A stretch of DNA of 64,000 nt from Candidatus Melainabacteria bacterium (GTDB taxonomy: Bacteria > Cyanobacteriota > Vampirovibrionia > Vampirovibrionales > Vampirovibrionaceae): contig CABHPA010000141.1 of NCBI GenBank assembly GCA_902168245.1, forward strand, positions 26,985 through 90,984. The letters are read 5' to 3'. The position numbers were made by a program, and so were the translations under genes. This document shows positions 1-9,452 of this stretch, in pieces. The number at the start of each line of letters is the position of its first letter. Within the stretch, counting starts at the first letter, position 1. A model generated the notes under the pieces. The model ran no database searches. It had not been told where the DNA came from and worked only from the letters and a program-made list of their open reading frames with translations.

Positions 1-1512
1 GAAATCGGCTGCTATGAGCGGTTGGCGGCACATAATCCGCGCAGTATTTTCGCCTGGTCAAAAATGGGAATCTGGCATGAGGCCAAGGGGCAGGTAACGC
101 AAGCCGCTTCCCTGTATCAAAAAATCGCTGAATTCGAGCCAGAGCAATTTATCTGGCAAGCACGGGCCGCCAGCTTGATGCCCATGATTCCCGCCTCGGC
201 ATCGGAAATCGAACAGGCCCGAACCCGCTTGGCCGATGCATTGCAACAATACGGAGATCCCACATTCCGGCTGGATCTTCGCCAGGCGTTCGAAGCCCGC
301 TGTCAGCCGCCCGCCGTGATGAGCTATCAGGGACTTGACGACAAAGACATCAAGTCACAATTCGCCGACTGGCTGGTGGACAAACTGGGGATCGACACGC
401 AAAAAATATCCGCCAAACCGCTGGAGAACCGGAAAATTAAAATCGGTTTTTTAGTGACCGAAAACCACGAGCGTATTTTCAACCGGGTCATGGGCGGCTA
501 CATCCGCCATCTGGATCGAACAAAGTTCCAGGTGGAAGTGGTTTGCCCGGAAAGCAGGATAGCCGGAATTCAACACCTTTTTTCAGATGTCGCTGATTTG
601 TCGTTTGTTCCTTTGCCGCAGGATATCTTGCAATGCGTAACCACCTTAAAGCAAACAGATTTGGACGTGCTGTTTTTCTTTGAAATTGGTACCGATGTGA
701 AGAATTACTTACTCTCGCTCTATCGGTTTTCGCCGGTGCAATGCACATCCTGGGGGTATCCCACCACATCCGGCTCGCCCAACATGGATTATTACATTTC
801 CAGCCGATTGATCGAAACACCCGATGCGGCGAAGCATTACCGGGAGCAGCTTGTGTTGCTGGACAACCTGCCAACTTACTACACCGCGCCAGCCGTACCG
901 GAAGCATACAAAACGCGCGCCTCGATGAATTTACCGGAGCAAGCCCATTTGTATGTTTGCCCGCAAACGCTCTTGAAATTCCACCCGGATTTTGACGGGT
1001 TGTTGTCCCGAATTTTAACCGAAGATCCCCAAGGGCACCTCGTGCTGGTGGAAGGGCTTTACCCCGCCTGGACGGACAGCCTGAAAGCAAGATTCAACGA
1101 AACGCTTTGCGACTTTCAATCGCGAATCCATTTCTTGCCGCAATTACCCTATGAAGATTACCTGAGCCTGCTAAAAAACGCGGATGTTTTGCTGGACACG
1201 CAGCACTTCGGCGGCGGAATCACCACGTATGAAACAATGGCCCTCGGCGTCCCGGCGGTGACATTGCCCGGCGAATACATGCGGGGTCGCTACACAGCGG
1301 GATGCTACCAAAAAATGGGCATTAGCGATTGCACTGCGGGCAACCCGGACGAATATGTGTCGCTGGCCGTTCAAATTGCCACTGACCAATCCTTCAAACA
1401 GCAGGTTTCTGAAAAAATACTGGCCCAAAAGCACCTGCTATTCGAGGATATCGGCGTGGTTCGGGAACTGGAGCAAACGCTGGTTCAACTGGTGGATAAA
1501 GCGTCGCAGTAA
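1..1512 (+). CDS. TPR/GT41 O-GlcNAc transferase-like glycosyltransferase (5' partial)
   Basis: The reading frame is open from base 1, so the start lies upstream of the window; a TTG at 22 is only an internal codon. The first ~60 residues look like the end of a tetratricopeptide repeat array. The rest (from about residue 140) is a GT41/SPINDLY-type catalytic domain: it has QCTSWGYPTTSG followed by MDYYISSRLIE, CPQTLLKFHPDFDG, and the HFGGGITTYE...GVPAV..PGEYMRGRYTAGCY block that forms the nucleotide-sugar site in this family. It probably transfers a sugar to protein hydroxyls in the cytoplasm; donor and target are unknown. The same domain recurs in the gene at 19807-23055, so the two are paralogues. 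It is convergent with the DUF58 gene, 9 bases away, with no obvious terminator between them. Confidence 0.85.
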   Translation, partial: EIGCYERLAAHNPRSIFAWSKMGIWHEAKGQVTQAASLYQKIAEFEPEQFIWQARAASLMPMIPASASEIEQARTRLADALQQYGDPTFRLDLRQAFEARCQPPAVMSYQGLDDKDIKSQFADWLVDKLGIDTQKISAKPLENRKIKIGFLVTENHERIFNRVMGGYIRHLDRTKFQVEVVCPESRIAGIQHLFSDVADLSFVPLPQDILQCVTTLKQTDLDVLFFFEIGTDVKNYLLSLYRFSPVQCTSWGYPTTSGSPNMDYYISSRLIETPDAAKHYREQLVLLDNLPTYYTAPAVPEAYKTRASMNLPEQAHLYVCPQTLLKFHPDFDGLLSRILTEDPQGHLVLVEGLYPAWTDSLKARFNETLCDFQSRIHFLPQLPYEDYLSLLKNADVLLDTQHFGGGITTYETMALGVPAVTLPGEYMRGRYTAGCYQKMGISDCTAGNPDEYVSLAVQIATDQSFKQQVSEKILAQKHLLFEDIGVVRELEQTLVQLVDKASQ

Positions 1513-1521
1513 TTAATTATT

Positions 1522-2838
1522 TTAGATGGCGCCTTGCAGCTTAATTTCCAGGTATGCGTCCATCGCCTTTTGCACCAGGGTTTCCGGGGAGGCGCTAATT
1601 GCTTTCAGGCCCATTTGGCGAAGCTGCTGCAATACCGTTTCCCGACGATTCATAGAGTCCTGTGCCACAATGCGGGCCGCCAAATCCATTGCGGTATTGT
1701 TTTCCGCCCCGTCCGACAAATGCTTTTTATACGCCGGATCCTCAATGCCGATGAACAGGCTGCAATGCTTTCGGTTTAAGTGGCCAAATGCGGGCAAAAC
1801 CGGCTGCATACTGGATGCGTCGATAAAATCGCTCAGAAAAATCACCAACGATCGCTTTTTCTGGGCGGTCAGGATTTGGGCGCACACCTGGGTCAAATCC
1901 GCTTCCACAATTTTGCTTTTCACATTATAGGTGCCGCTTAAAAAAGCTTCCACCGGGGCTTTTTTCGGTTTAATCCACTGATCCACCCCGCTGGAAAACA
2001 CCACCAGCCCAATGCGATCTTTCAGGTAATCCGCCAGATAAGCCAAGTGCAAGGTGGCCTCAATCGCCCAGTCCAGCTTGCTGATGCCGTCGCTCAGGGT
2101 TCCCATCAGGCGGCTGCTGTCCAGGCACACCAGAATGTTATGATGGTTTTCCATCTCGAATTGCCGCGTCACCAGCGTGTTTGAGCGGGCGGAGGCTTTC
2201 CAGTCGATGTGCCGGTAATTATCGCCCTGCTGGTAAGGCCGCAGCGATTCAAACAGTTGGTCGGCTCGTTTGAATCGCTGGGTTTTCAGGCCGATTTGTT
2301 CCAGCAACATGCGGGGATTGAGCAGCGTTTGCAGGTTGGTATTCAGCTTCGGATAAACTTTAAAAGTAATTTCCGGCAACAGTTGCCAGTGGTTCAGTAA
2401 CCCCAAAGGCGACTGAAACCGCGCAATCACGCCCGGCCATTGCAGGTTGCCGCGCTCTTTGGGAGTAATCCGCCACCGCGCGGAAATCTCCTCGCCCTCT
2501 ATTTCCAGTCGGCTTTCCACCCGCTCCAGATACAGTAAATCAGACTGCACTGCATGTAGAGTAAACCGGATTCGCGCCGAGGGAATCCGGGCCTTGAGCC
2601 TGATGTGCAAAGTAACCGGGCTTTGCACCGTAGGCTGATGACTGAACTGATGGGACGCCACCGACAATTCCGCGGCGCGCAAGGTCAGCCAATCCCATAG
2701 GGTTGCAACGCCGAACGCCACCAGAGCGGCAAGCCACAGCGGCGCAAACCAGTCCCACACAAAGCAGCCAATGGCAAGCAGGGCCAGCGCGGCCAAAAGG
2801 GAAAAAACGCGTCGGGTAGGCGTGTAGCGATGGGACAT
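1522..2838 (-). CDS. DUF58 domain protein (MoxR-associated, vWA-like)
   Basis: 438 residues. Two membrane segments lie at about residues 12-45. The C-terminal half carries the DUF58 signature FESLRPYQQGDNYRHIDWKA followed by a vWA-like stretch, ILVCLDSSRLMG, resembling a degenerate MIDAS. DUF58 proteins are regularly encoded beside MoxR AAA+ ATPases and are thought to work with them in assembling or activating protein complexes at the envelope. The ATG directly abuts the moxR stop codon (TAG then ATG), so the pair is almost certainly translationally coupled. Family assignment is firm; the client is unknown. Confidence 0.9.
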   Translation of the reverse strand: MSHRYTPTRRVFSLLAALALLAIGCFVWDWFAPLWLAALVAFGVATLWDWLTLRAAELSVASHQFSHQPTVQSPVTLHIRLKARIPSARIRFTLHAVQSDLLYLERVESRLEIEGEEISARWRITPKERGNLQWPGVIARFQSPLGLLNHWQLLPEITFKVYPKLNTNLQTLLNPRMLLEQIGLKTQRFKRADQLFESLRPYQQGDNYRHIDWKASARSNTLVTRQFEMENHHNILVCLDSSRLMGTLSDGISKLDWAIEATLHLAYLADYLKDRIGLVVFSSGVDQWIKPKKAPVEAFLSGTYNVKSKIVEADLTQVCAQILTAQKKRSLVIFLSDFIDASSMQPVLPAFGHLNRKHCSLFIGIEDPAYKKHLSDGAENNTAMDLAARIVAQDSMNRRETVLQQLRQMGLKAISASPETLVQKAMDAYLEIKLQGAI

Positions 2839-3804
2839 CTAGCGGGGCGGCTTCACTTGCAGGAACAGTTCATCAATCAGGCTGTCCACCGTACGCCCTT
2901 CCAGCTCCGCCTGCGGAAACAGGATCAGCCGATGCCGGAGCAAGGGCTTGCCGATGCTTTTAATATCATCGGGGATCACGTAAGCCCGGTTTTCCAGAAA
3001 CGCCCTGGCCTTGGCCGCCTTAACCCATAAAATCGCCGCCCTGGGGCTGGCCCCGATGGCAATCCCCGGATGCTGCCGGGTCTGGGCCACCAGATCGGCC
3101 ACGTAATCAATAATGCCGTCCTGCACCTCCACCCGGTTGGCTTCGGCGCGCAGGGCCAGCAGGTCGCTTTCCCGCAGCACCGGCTGTACCGTCGAATCTT
3201 GGGCGCGAATTTCCTGGGCATGGTGTTTGCGAAGGATATCCACCTCCGCCGCCCGGCTGGGGTAAGGAAACATAATTTTAAACAGGAAGCGATCCAACTG
3301 CGCTTCCGGCAGGGGATAAGTACCTTCCTGCTCCAGCGGGTTCTGGGTGGCGAAAACCGTAAACACGGGAGAAAGCGGGTATTCCGTGCCGTCCACCGTC
3401 ACCTGACGCTCCTGCATGCATTCCAGCAAGGCGGATTGCGTTTTGGCCGGGGCGCGGTTAATTTCATCCGCCAGCAAAAACGTGGTGAACAGCGGCCCCG
3501 AATTAAATTGGAACGCATGTTTTTCCTGGTTGAAAATATTGGTGCCGATCATATCGGCGGGCATCATATCCGGGGTGAATTGCACCCGTTTGAAGGGGCA
3601 ACTCATGCTTTGCGCCACCAGCTTGACCAGCATTGTCTTGGCTGTACCGGGCGGCCCTTCGTAAAGCACATGGCCGCCGCACAACAGGGCAATTAGCGTA
3701 TGGCGAAGCGGTTCCTCCAACCCGAAAAGCCATTGGCGAATGGGGTTAACCAGCGACTCCAGCTGTGCCTGTGCGACCGGCGCGGGATTCAGATTGCTGC
3801 TCAT
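2839..3804 (-). CDS. MoxR family AAA+ ATPase
   Basis: Chaperone-like AAA+ ATPase. Visible are Walker A GPPGTAKTML, Walker B LLADEINRAPAKTQSALLE, the MoxR-typical MQERQVTVDG loop, sensor-1 ATQNPLEQEGTYPLPEAQLD and the RFLFKI arginine-finger region, followed by a lid domain with GASPRA. I place the start at the ATG at 3804, preceded by AGAAAGGT at good spacing, rather than at a TTG 27 bases further upstream. The start lies inside the end of the upstream DUF4350 gene (59-base overlap). Together with DUF58, DUF4350 and DUF4129 genes it forms a common MoxR locus. Confidence 0.92.
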   Translation of the reverse strand: MSSNLNPAPVAQAQLESLVNPIRQWLFGLEEPLRHTLIALLCGGHVLYEGPPGTAKTMLVKLVAQSMSCPFKRVQFTPDMMPADMIGTNIFNQEKHAFQFNSGPLFTTFLLADEINRAPAKTQSALLECMQERQVTVDGTEYPLSPVFTVFATQNPLEQEGTYPLPEAQLDRFLFKIMFPYPSRAAEVDILRKHHAQEIRAQDSTVQPVLRESDLLALRAEANRVEVQDGIIDYVADLVAQTRQHPGIAIGASPRAAILWVKAAKARAFLENRAYVIPDDIKSIGKPLLRHRLILFPQAELEGRTVDSLIDELFLQVKPPR

Positions 3805-5059
3805 ATCGGCTGACCTTTCTCTGGACTTCAAGCAAGCGTTGGCATCGGGCGATAAAATCGCTTTGCGACGACAGTTTCATCATAGCAAAGATGCCCTTCA
3901 GGGATTCATGGGATACATCAAAAAACGGATTCCGGGCCACGCACTCCAGTTGCGTTTCCAGCGCCATGCCCGGATATCGCCTATCTAATTGTCGGCGGAA
4001 CTGGGAGACCAGTTTTTGGTACAGCGCGTACCAGTTCTGGGTGCTGACATAATGCATCGCCAAAGAATCAATAAAAACTTCCTGGGTAAAATAACGCTCG
4101 TCGGAGGTGGGCAGCGTATTTATTTTGCGAATGGGCTGATAAATAACCCACACGCAAAAACCAATCAGCATCAGCAGCAAGGTAATCAAGAGCGCAATAC
4201 CCTTGCCGGTTGCCAGATAAGTCAGGAAATCCCGGTTTTCGTTAAAGCCGGAGGAATATACCTCAAACAGCACGGAAGGCGCATCGTTCACCTCCTGCAA
4301 GGCCATCGCCAGGGGAGCGTTATCCGCCCTGTCCAGTTGCCCGTTTCCTAGGTAAAAACTGTCCGCAAAGACCGTGACGGAACCGCGCCCAATCGGGAAC
4401 CGCAAAATCAAAGGCTCACCCTGCCGGGTTTCCATCAGTATATCCCCACCTTTGGCGCTGGCCTGGGTGAATACGGACAAAACCGGCGTCCCGTCAGTAC
4501 TGGGCATGGGCCAGGGTTGAAACCGTTCCTGCTTGGCAACCGGGCTTTTTTCCCATGAAAGGCCATTCACATTCCGATTGGGGAAATAGCTTCTGACGGA
4601 CAAATTCAATCCCGAACCGCGCAACCGGCCTGTTTTCAAGGAAAGGCCGTACCAGCGGTTTAACGAGGCGATCACCGAGGACAGCGATTCCTCGTCCGAC
4701 AGGGTTTTACCGTCCACCGCAAAAATCAGGTGATTCCCCTGTTCGACCAGTTCGCGCATGTGCCGGGCGTAGTTTTCGCCATCGAAAAACAATCCCTTGC
4801 CCGGCTCCATAAACCAGATGGTGCGCGGCTCGGCAGGATTGGCCTTCAGGTTCATCATGGAATGCTGCCAAAGCGACACCGGCTTGCTTTCCAGCCGTTG
4901 CAACAGCAAATACAACGCTTTATAACCATACGGAGACACGCTCAGGCTGGTGTTCACGCTGCCGCTGACCGCGCCCATCCTGTCCAGGATTGGCCCAAGG
5001 ATGCCAAACCCCAACACCAGGGCCAGCGAAATTAAGAACCAGATTAACCGCCTAGGCAT
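3746..5059 (-). CDS. DUF4350 domain membrane protein
   Basis: 437 residues from the ATG at 5059 (MPRRLIWF...), which overlaps the previous gene's stop by 8 bases; a longer reading to 5098 is open but less likely. There is an N-terminal membrane helix (about residues 5-25). A large presumably extracytoplasmic domain starts with the DUF4350-type SPYGYKALYLLLQRLE and contains the GKGLFFDGENY and FPIGRGSVTVFADSFYLGN stretches. A second helix, GIALLITLLLMLIGFCVWVIY, lies near residue 300, before a soluble C-terminal domain. DUF4350 proteins co-occur with MoxR/DUF58/DUF4129 genes; their biochemical role is not established. Confidence 0.82.
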   Translation of the reverse strand: MPRRLIWFLISLALVLGFGILGPILDRMGAVSGSVNTSLSVSPYGYKALYLLLQRLESKPVSLWQHSMMNLKANPAEPRTIWFMEPGKGLFFDGENYARHMRELVEQGNHLIFAVDGKTLSDEESLSSVIASLNRWYGLSLKTGRLRGSGLNLSVRSYFPNRNVNGLSWEKSPVAKQERFQPWPMPSTDGTPVLSVFTQASAKGGDILMETRQGEPLILRFPIGRGSVTVFADSFYLGNGQLDRADNAPLAMALQEVNDAPSVLFEVYSSGFNENRDFLTYLATGKGIALLITLLLMLIGFCVWVIYQPIRKINTLPTSDERYFTQEVFIDSLAMHYVSTQNWYALYQKLVSQFRRQLDRRYPGMALETQLECVARNPFFDVSHESLKGIFAMMKLSSQSDFIARCQRLLEVQRKVSRYEQQSESRAGRTGTAGVAG

Positions 5060-5708
5060 GGCGGCCCCGCATACCCACACCCTGCACAGAGGCGGCAAAT
5101 TGGCTGTAAAACTGGCGAAACGTCAGGTAGTCCTTCTCCGACACCATCCCCTGCCCAAACCAGAGCGGCTCATCGAAGAATACCATATCGTGAAACAACC
5201 GGCTTAATCGCCCCGCATCCGTAAAACGGGAAAAATCAGATGCGCTAGCGATTTCCCGGTTGGTCATGTATTCTGAACCGTGAAACAGGGAATCCTGAAT
5301 CACCTGGCTGACCGCCGCCAGAAACAGACAATGGATTGCTAGCCGAAAATCGCCCGCATCCAACGCATCCTGAGCTTGCCTGGCGTACATGTCCTGGGCC
5401 GCCTGCCGCTGTTGAGGCGTAATAAAATACGTGCTGTCCCCGGATTCACGACGGGCGAATTTTTGAATCAGCCACCGCGCCACCTGAACCAGCGCAACCA
5501 CCACCAACCCCAGCAAAATCGCCTTGAGTCCCAAACCCAGCAACTGCCACGGAATCGAAACGTCATGCCCGTCAAACGGCGATTTGAAATTCAGGAAATC
5601 CCGCAACCACTTCCAGACATCGAACCCCGGAAGCTGGCTTTTGCCATGCTGGAAGTCAGGATCGGCGAGTATCCTGCGGGCTTCTTGCTGAATGGCGCTG
5701 TTGTCCAA
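5052..5708 (-). CDS. DUF4129 domain protein
   Basis: 218 residues. An amphipathic N-terminal part is followed by one membrane helix (LLGLGLKAILLGLVVVALVQVARWL). The C-terminal DUF4129 core has AIHCLFLAAVSQVIQDSL, TNREIA, a phenylalanine/tyrosine-rich stretch and FDEPLWFGQGMVSEKDYLTFRQFY. It is the second gene of the MoxR-type operon and its stop overlaps the DUF4350 start. DUF4129 domains are usually found in this setting or at the C-terminus of transglutaminase-like membrane proteins; the function is unknown. Confidence 0.82.
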   Translation of the reverse strand: MDNSAIQQEARRILADPDFQHGKSQLPGFDVWKWLRDFLNFKSPFDGHDVSIPWQLLGLGLKAILLGLVVVALVQVARWLIQKFARRESGDSTYFITPQQRQAAQDMYARQAQDALDAGDFRLAIHCLFLAAVSQVIQDSLFHGSEYMTNREIASASDFSRFTDAGRLSRLFHDMVFFDEPLWFGQGMVSEKDYLTFRQFYSQFAASVQGVGMRGRHA

Positions 5709-5740
5709 GGGTTGTTCCTATTGCTCGATTTCTGGCGGGA

Positions 5741-6628
5741 TTACGGGTCTATGCGCTGCGGCTCGGCGACGGGAAAGCCCGCTACATTCAACGTCAGTGG
5801 GATTTCTTCGCTTGCTCTGGCTTGCAAATCGGCCAAATAGCGATTGGTGATAAACAAGGTGCCCACATAACCGATGCACAGGTTAAACCAGACCGTCACC
5901 AGTATACTTGCTGTAGACAACCCGTAGAAGAGCCAGGAATGCAAAAATGAGGGATTGAATTGGCCCATAGCGCCCAGAAGGTTCCGAAAGACACTCAACG
6001 GGCCGGAAATAATCATCAACACCACAAAACTGAGAAAGCCCAGCGCCACCGTCCGCCAAAAATGCCCCTTCAACAAGCGGAACGGCTTGAAGATGGACTC
6101 CAGGACGCCTTGCTCCGGCTGGTACAGGTAATTCACATAGGCCAGACTGCTAGCCGAATAAAAATAGGTGAAAATAACAAGCCCAGGAATAATCAGGAAC
6201 AGCAACCCAATCAAGCCCGCAATGCTTATTGGTACAGAGGCCACAATGGTTAGCAGCGCAATACCCAAAGCGCCCAGTAAGGTTTTTTGGGGCAACAGGT
6301 AGCGGAACGAATTGCCCTCCGCCTCTGCCCAGAAATAATCCCGCACATACCGCGCCACGCCATAGTATAGATAGAAATACACAGGCAGAAATATAAGCCC
6401 CATAACCCCAAGCCAAACCAGGTGCGGAAACATTTCCTCAAGCTTTCGGGTTTGCATGCTTGCCAATTGCACGACCCCATAACTCTGGCAAAGCGTAGAA
6501 AACGCAAGGAACGGCAAAGTCAGCTTAGAGATGGGCCACAGGGTTTTAAAGGCGCTTTTGTAGCCGAAGGTAATAATATCCAGAATCGAGGCCGGTGCAT
6601 GGGCCGGATTGACGGATGGGTCAGCCAT
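5741..6628 (-). CDS. polytopic membrane protein, tandem paralogue 1
   Basis: 295 residues with about six hydrophobic segments. The ATG at 6628 is preceded by GAAGGA. The N-terminus (ILDIITFGYKSAFKTLWPIS) and the middle (IIPGLVIFTYFYSASSLAYVNYL, then P-E-x-GV) match the same positions in the next protein upstream (6766-7614), so the two arose by tandem duplication. The general shape recalls DUF975 or glycerophosphodiester-phosphodiesterase membrane-domain proteins, but I cannot assign a family with certainty. Its place in the MoxR/DUF4129/SpoIIM/RDD locus suggests a role in envelope or membrane homeostasis (inference). Confidence 0.8.
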   Translation of the reverse strand: MADPSVNPAHAPASILDIITFGYKSAFKTLWPISKLTLPFLAFSTLCQSYGVVQLASMQTRKLEEMFPHLVWLGVMGLIFLPVYFYLYYGVARYVRDYFWAEAEGNSFRYLLPQKTLLGALGIALLTIVASVPISIAGLIGLLFLIIPGLVIFTYFYSASSLAYVNYLYQPEQGVLESIFKPFRLLKGHFWRTVALGFLSFVVLMIISGPLSVFRNLLGAMGQFNPSFLHSWLFYGLSTASILVTVWFNLCIGYVGTLFITNRYLADLQARASEEIPLTLNVAGFPVAEPQRIDP

Positions 6629-6765
6629 GGGAATCCTTCAGAAAAATCATGGAAACAACGTATGCTATGAGCATAACCGCTGAGCGGCCTACCCATATCC
6701 TACAGAATAGGGATTCCCTGCGGCAAGGGGAATGGGTAAAATTGCGGATTTCCGTTTAAAAACGC

Positions 6766-7614
6766 CTACCCGTTGGCTTGCCGATCGGTTTGCCGAGCCG
6801 TTTCCAGGTTGACCACCGCCGAATTGAAAGCTTGATCCCGGCGAACCTGCAAGTCATCGTAATACCGATTCAGGATAAAACTGTATCCCGTAAAACCAAA
6901 CGCCAGGATAAACCACTCCATTGCCCCGTCCAGAAAGCCATACAGCCCGTAAAACAGGTGGGAATGAAAAAACGAAGGCGGTAGCTCCTTCAACAGTTCC
7001 AGCCCAACCGACATGAATAAGACCGGCGTCATGGCCAACAGCCACACCAATCCCGCCAATAAGCCGAAACCGGCCGTGCGCTTGAAGTAACCGCGCAGCA
7101 TGGCGGCAACCCGATGCCGGGCGGCCCAAACGCCTTTTTCAGGCTCCAGGAGATAAACGGTATAAAACAGGCCCGACCAGATATAGAAATAGCTGAAAAT
7201 AGCGATGCCCGGAACCACCAGCAGCAATAGCCCCAGCATACCGGCCAGCCCGGCGCCAATCCCGTAAAACGCGGTAATCAACCCAACTCCCGCCACACCC
7301 AGCAACGTGCGGTTCGGTTTCAGATACGTCACAGGGTTGGGTTCTGCTTCCCGCCAATAAGCGTCCCGGGCATAGCAGGCAATCGACCAGTTCAGCACCA
7401 GCAATGCGGAGGAAAAGAGATTATGCAGGTCTATCCGGAATTTATCCGATAACAGACCGTTGGCCATGGCTTCAATCAGACCGCTGCCCACCGCATAAAG
7501 CGCCAGTACGGGCAAACAGAAGCGCGATACCGTCCAAAGGCTTTTAAACGCCTTTTTATAACCAAAGCTCACCATGTCAAAAACGGAAGCAGTTTCTTTA
7601 ACAGGCTGGTTCAT
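6766..7614 (-). CDS. polytopic membrane protein, tandem paralogue 2
   Basis: 282 residues with about six membrane segments. AAGGAG sits 11 bases before the ATG at 7614. The N-terminal block SVFDMVSFGYKKAFKSLWTVS and the central VVPGIAIFSYFYIWSGLFYTVYL align with the neighbouring paralogue, which is 137 bases downstream. The C-terminus ends in a hydrophilic tail rich in Q, R and D. No catalytic motif is visible. The two copies have diverged clearly, so the duplication is old and both are probably functional. Confidence 0.8.
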   Translation of the reverse strand: MNQPVKETASVFDMVSFGYKKAFKSLWTVSRFCLPVLALYAVGSGLIEAMANGLLSDKFRIDLHNLFSSALLVLNWSIACYARDAYWREAEPNPVTYLKPNRTLLGVAGVGLITAFYGIGAGLAGMLGLLLLVVPGIAIFSYFYIWSGLFYTVYLLEPEKGVWAARHRVAAMLRGYFKRTAGFGLLAGLVWLLAMTPVLFMSVGLELLKELPPSFFHSHLFYGLYGFLDGAMEWFILAFGFTGYSFILNRYYDDLQVRRDQAFNSAVVNLETARQTDRQANG

Positions 7615-7731
7615 GTCAAAAAAGGCTCCTTGCTGGCCAATAGCGCATGAGGGGCAAATGACTACCTCACCATGCTATGCAAGGTATCGACCGTTCCCCA
7701 TCATTCTGAAGAAAAATTGGGCGGCTTTGTA

Positions 7732-8757
7732 CTAGGTCGGTTCTTGAGTTAAATGGGTGGTTTTCGATTGCCTATGGGCCAAAAACGCCCGCACAAACAC
7801 CAAGATGATTGGCAGGCAGGAAAAACCGGCGATTGTATAGCGCACTTCGTTGGATAACGCGCTTTGCCGGATGAACGATTCAACAATCCCCGCCCAAATC
7901 AGCAGCCCCGTACACAGCACAATCGTTCCGGACACGCTTTTGAGCGCCTTGCGAAAGCGAATGCCGGTGGATTCTTCTCCCGGCCTTAACAACGACATGC
8001 CCAGCTTCAGCCCCGCCCCGCCCGCCAGCAAAATGGCGCTGATTTCCGGCACCCCGTGAGGCAGCAGCCATGCCCCCAGGCCGTATAAATCGCCATGGTA
8101 AAACAAGGCGGGCAAAGTACCCAGCATCAGCCCGGTTTCAATCAGAATCAGCAAGGTCGGAATGCCGAACAGCGCGCCCAACGTAAAGCAGATAACGGCC
8201 ACCCGAATATTGTTAATCATCAAGGCCGTGGCAAAAACGGCTTTTTCAGTGGCGCCATATTCACGGCCCGCCATCAGCATTTCGGACTGGGCGTGGGTGG
8301 AAAACAGGTATTCCTCCAGCTCATGGCTGGAGCGCAACGAGCCGGGCATGAATACCGACGCCATCTCAAAGTTCTGCATCACAATCAAAAAGCCAATCAC
8401 GGTCGCCCCACCGCAAATCAGGGTGGCCGCCAGGTAATAATAGCGGTTTTCCCACAATTGGGCGGGCAAGTACGTCCAGAAAAAACGCCAGAGTTTAGCC
8501 AGCGTCATTTCTTCTTCCGGGTACAGCAATATATTGGCTTCCAGCAAGACCTTCTGGAAAAGCGGCGCAAAGGAACGCATATCGGGGTTGGCTTTCAGGC
8601 GGCTCAACATGCCCAGGCCCACCAGATACAAATGCGCAAAGGCTTCAATTTCATCCACCGTGCGCCGCTTCAGCCCACCGTGTGAAGAACTGTGAATATG
8701 TCCCTTCAGTTCTTCGTAAATATGCCTATATTCATTTGGAAGCGCAGCCTGTTTCAT
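7732..8757 (-). CDS. SpoIIM / stage II sporulation protein M-like membrane protein
   Basis: 341 residues from the ATG at 8757 (MKQAALPNEYRH...); a TTG at 8793 would add 12 residues but has no ribosome site. The protein has a soluble N-terminal third and then five or six membrane helices. The SpoIIM/DUF95 signatures are ALMINNIRVAVICFTLGALFGIPTL, an ETGLMLG segment, and GAWLLPHGVPEISAILLAGGAGLKLG. In endospore formers SpoIIM belongs to the engulfment machinery, but homologues are widespread in non-sporulating bacteria next to MoxR and RDD genes, as here. It is divergent from the RDD gene with 68 bases between them, which probably share a regulatory region. Confidence 0.88.
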   Translation of the reverse strand: MKQAALPNEYRHIYEELKGHIHSSSHGGLKRRTVDEIEAFAHLYLVGLGMLSRLKANPDMRSFAPLFQKVLLEANILLYPEEEMTLAKLWRFFWTYLPAQLWENRYYYLAATLICGGATVIGFLIVMQNFEMASVFMPGSLRSSHELEEYLFSTHAQSEMLMAGREYGATEKAVFATALMINNIRVAVICFTLGALFGIPTLLILIETGLMLGTLPALFYHGDLYGLGAWLLPHGVPEISAILLAGGAGLKLGMSLLRPGEESTGIRFRKALKSVSGTIVLCTGLLIWAGIVESFIRQSALSNEVRYTIAGFSCLPIILVFVRAFLAHRQSKTTHLTQEPT

Positions 8758-8825
8758 ATACAATCCCACACGCTGTAAACCGCAAGTCGGCAAGCCATAA
8801 AAAAGTCTTTTAATTAACCAGAGGA

Positions 8826-9335
8826 ATGATTGATTTGGGTATGCCGGATATCAAACAACATCATACCATTTGGACCCCGGAGTTGGTGGAACTTTCCATG
8901 CCGCTGGCCGGTATCGCCCGGCGCTGCCTGGCCCGGCTGATCGATCAGGTGATCCTGCTCGTCCTCTATATCGTGCTTGTGGTAGCAGCCATCGGGCTTC
9001 CCAACCTGTTGGGCATTCAGCAGAATCACCTGTTCACGCTGCTGGTTTCAGGCGCTTGCCTGCTGCTGATAATTCTGGCGGATTTCCTCTATTTTTGGGC
9101 CTTCCACACGTTCATGAACGGCAAAACGCCCGGCAAATCGGCCCTGGGTATCCGAGTAGTCACGGCGCGCGGCAGGCGAATCAACAGCGTTACCTCCCTC
9201 ATTCGCAGCCTGTTCAACATTGCGGATATGCTGCTGTTTGGCGGGGGCGTCAGCGCCCTGATGATTTTGGCCACCGACCAGGAAAAGCGGATTGCGGACT
9301 TCGCCGCCGGAACCCTCGTGATTGTGGATCGCTAA
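8826..9335 (+). CDS. RDD family membrane protein
   Basis: 169 residues. The N-terminal LAGIARRCLARLIDQVILLVLY carries the R..D pair that names the family. It is followed by hydrophobic helices, a central FHTFMNGKTPGKSALGIRVV block typical of RDD domains, and a C-terminal region ending IADFAAGTLVIVDR. GAGGA sits directly against the ATG at 8826, so initiation may instead use the ATG at 8841 (MPDIKQHH). RDD proteins have been linked to ion or osmolyte transport, but no substrate can be read from the sequence. It is divergent from the SpoIIM-like gene. Confidence 0.85.
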   Translation: MIDLGMPDIKQHHTIWTPELVELSMPLAGIARRCLARLIDQVILLVLYIVLVVAAIGLPNLLGIQQNHLFTLLVSGACLLLIILADFLYFWAFHTFMNGKTPGKSALGIRVVTARGRRINSVTSLIRSLFNIADMLLFGGGVSALMILATDQEKRIADFAAGTLVIVDR

Positions 9336-9452
9336 GCACCGAATTATAAAGCTTTGTGATCACACCCTTTAGTCCCGCCGGTTACTGCCGATATGCATAC
9401 AGGCAACACTGAATCCAATTTATAACGAAGAATTGAGCGGGAAACAGACCGT

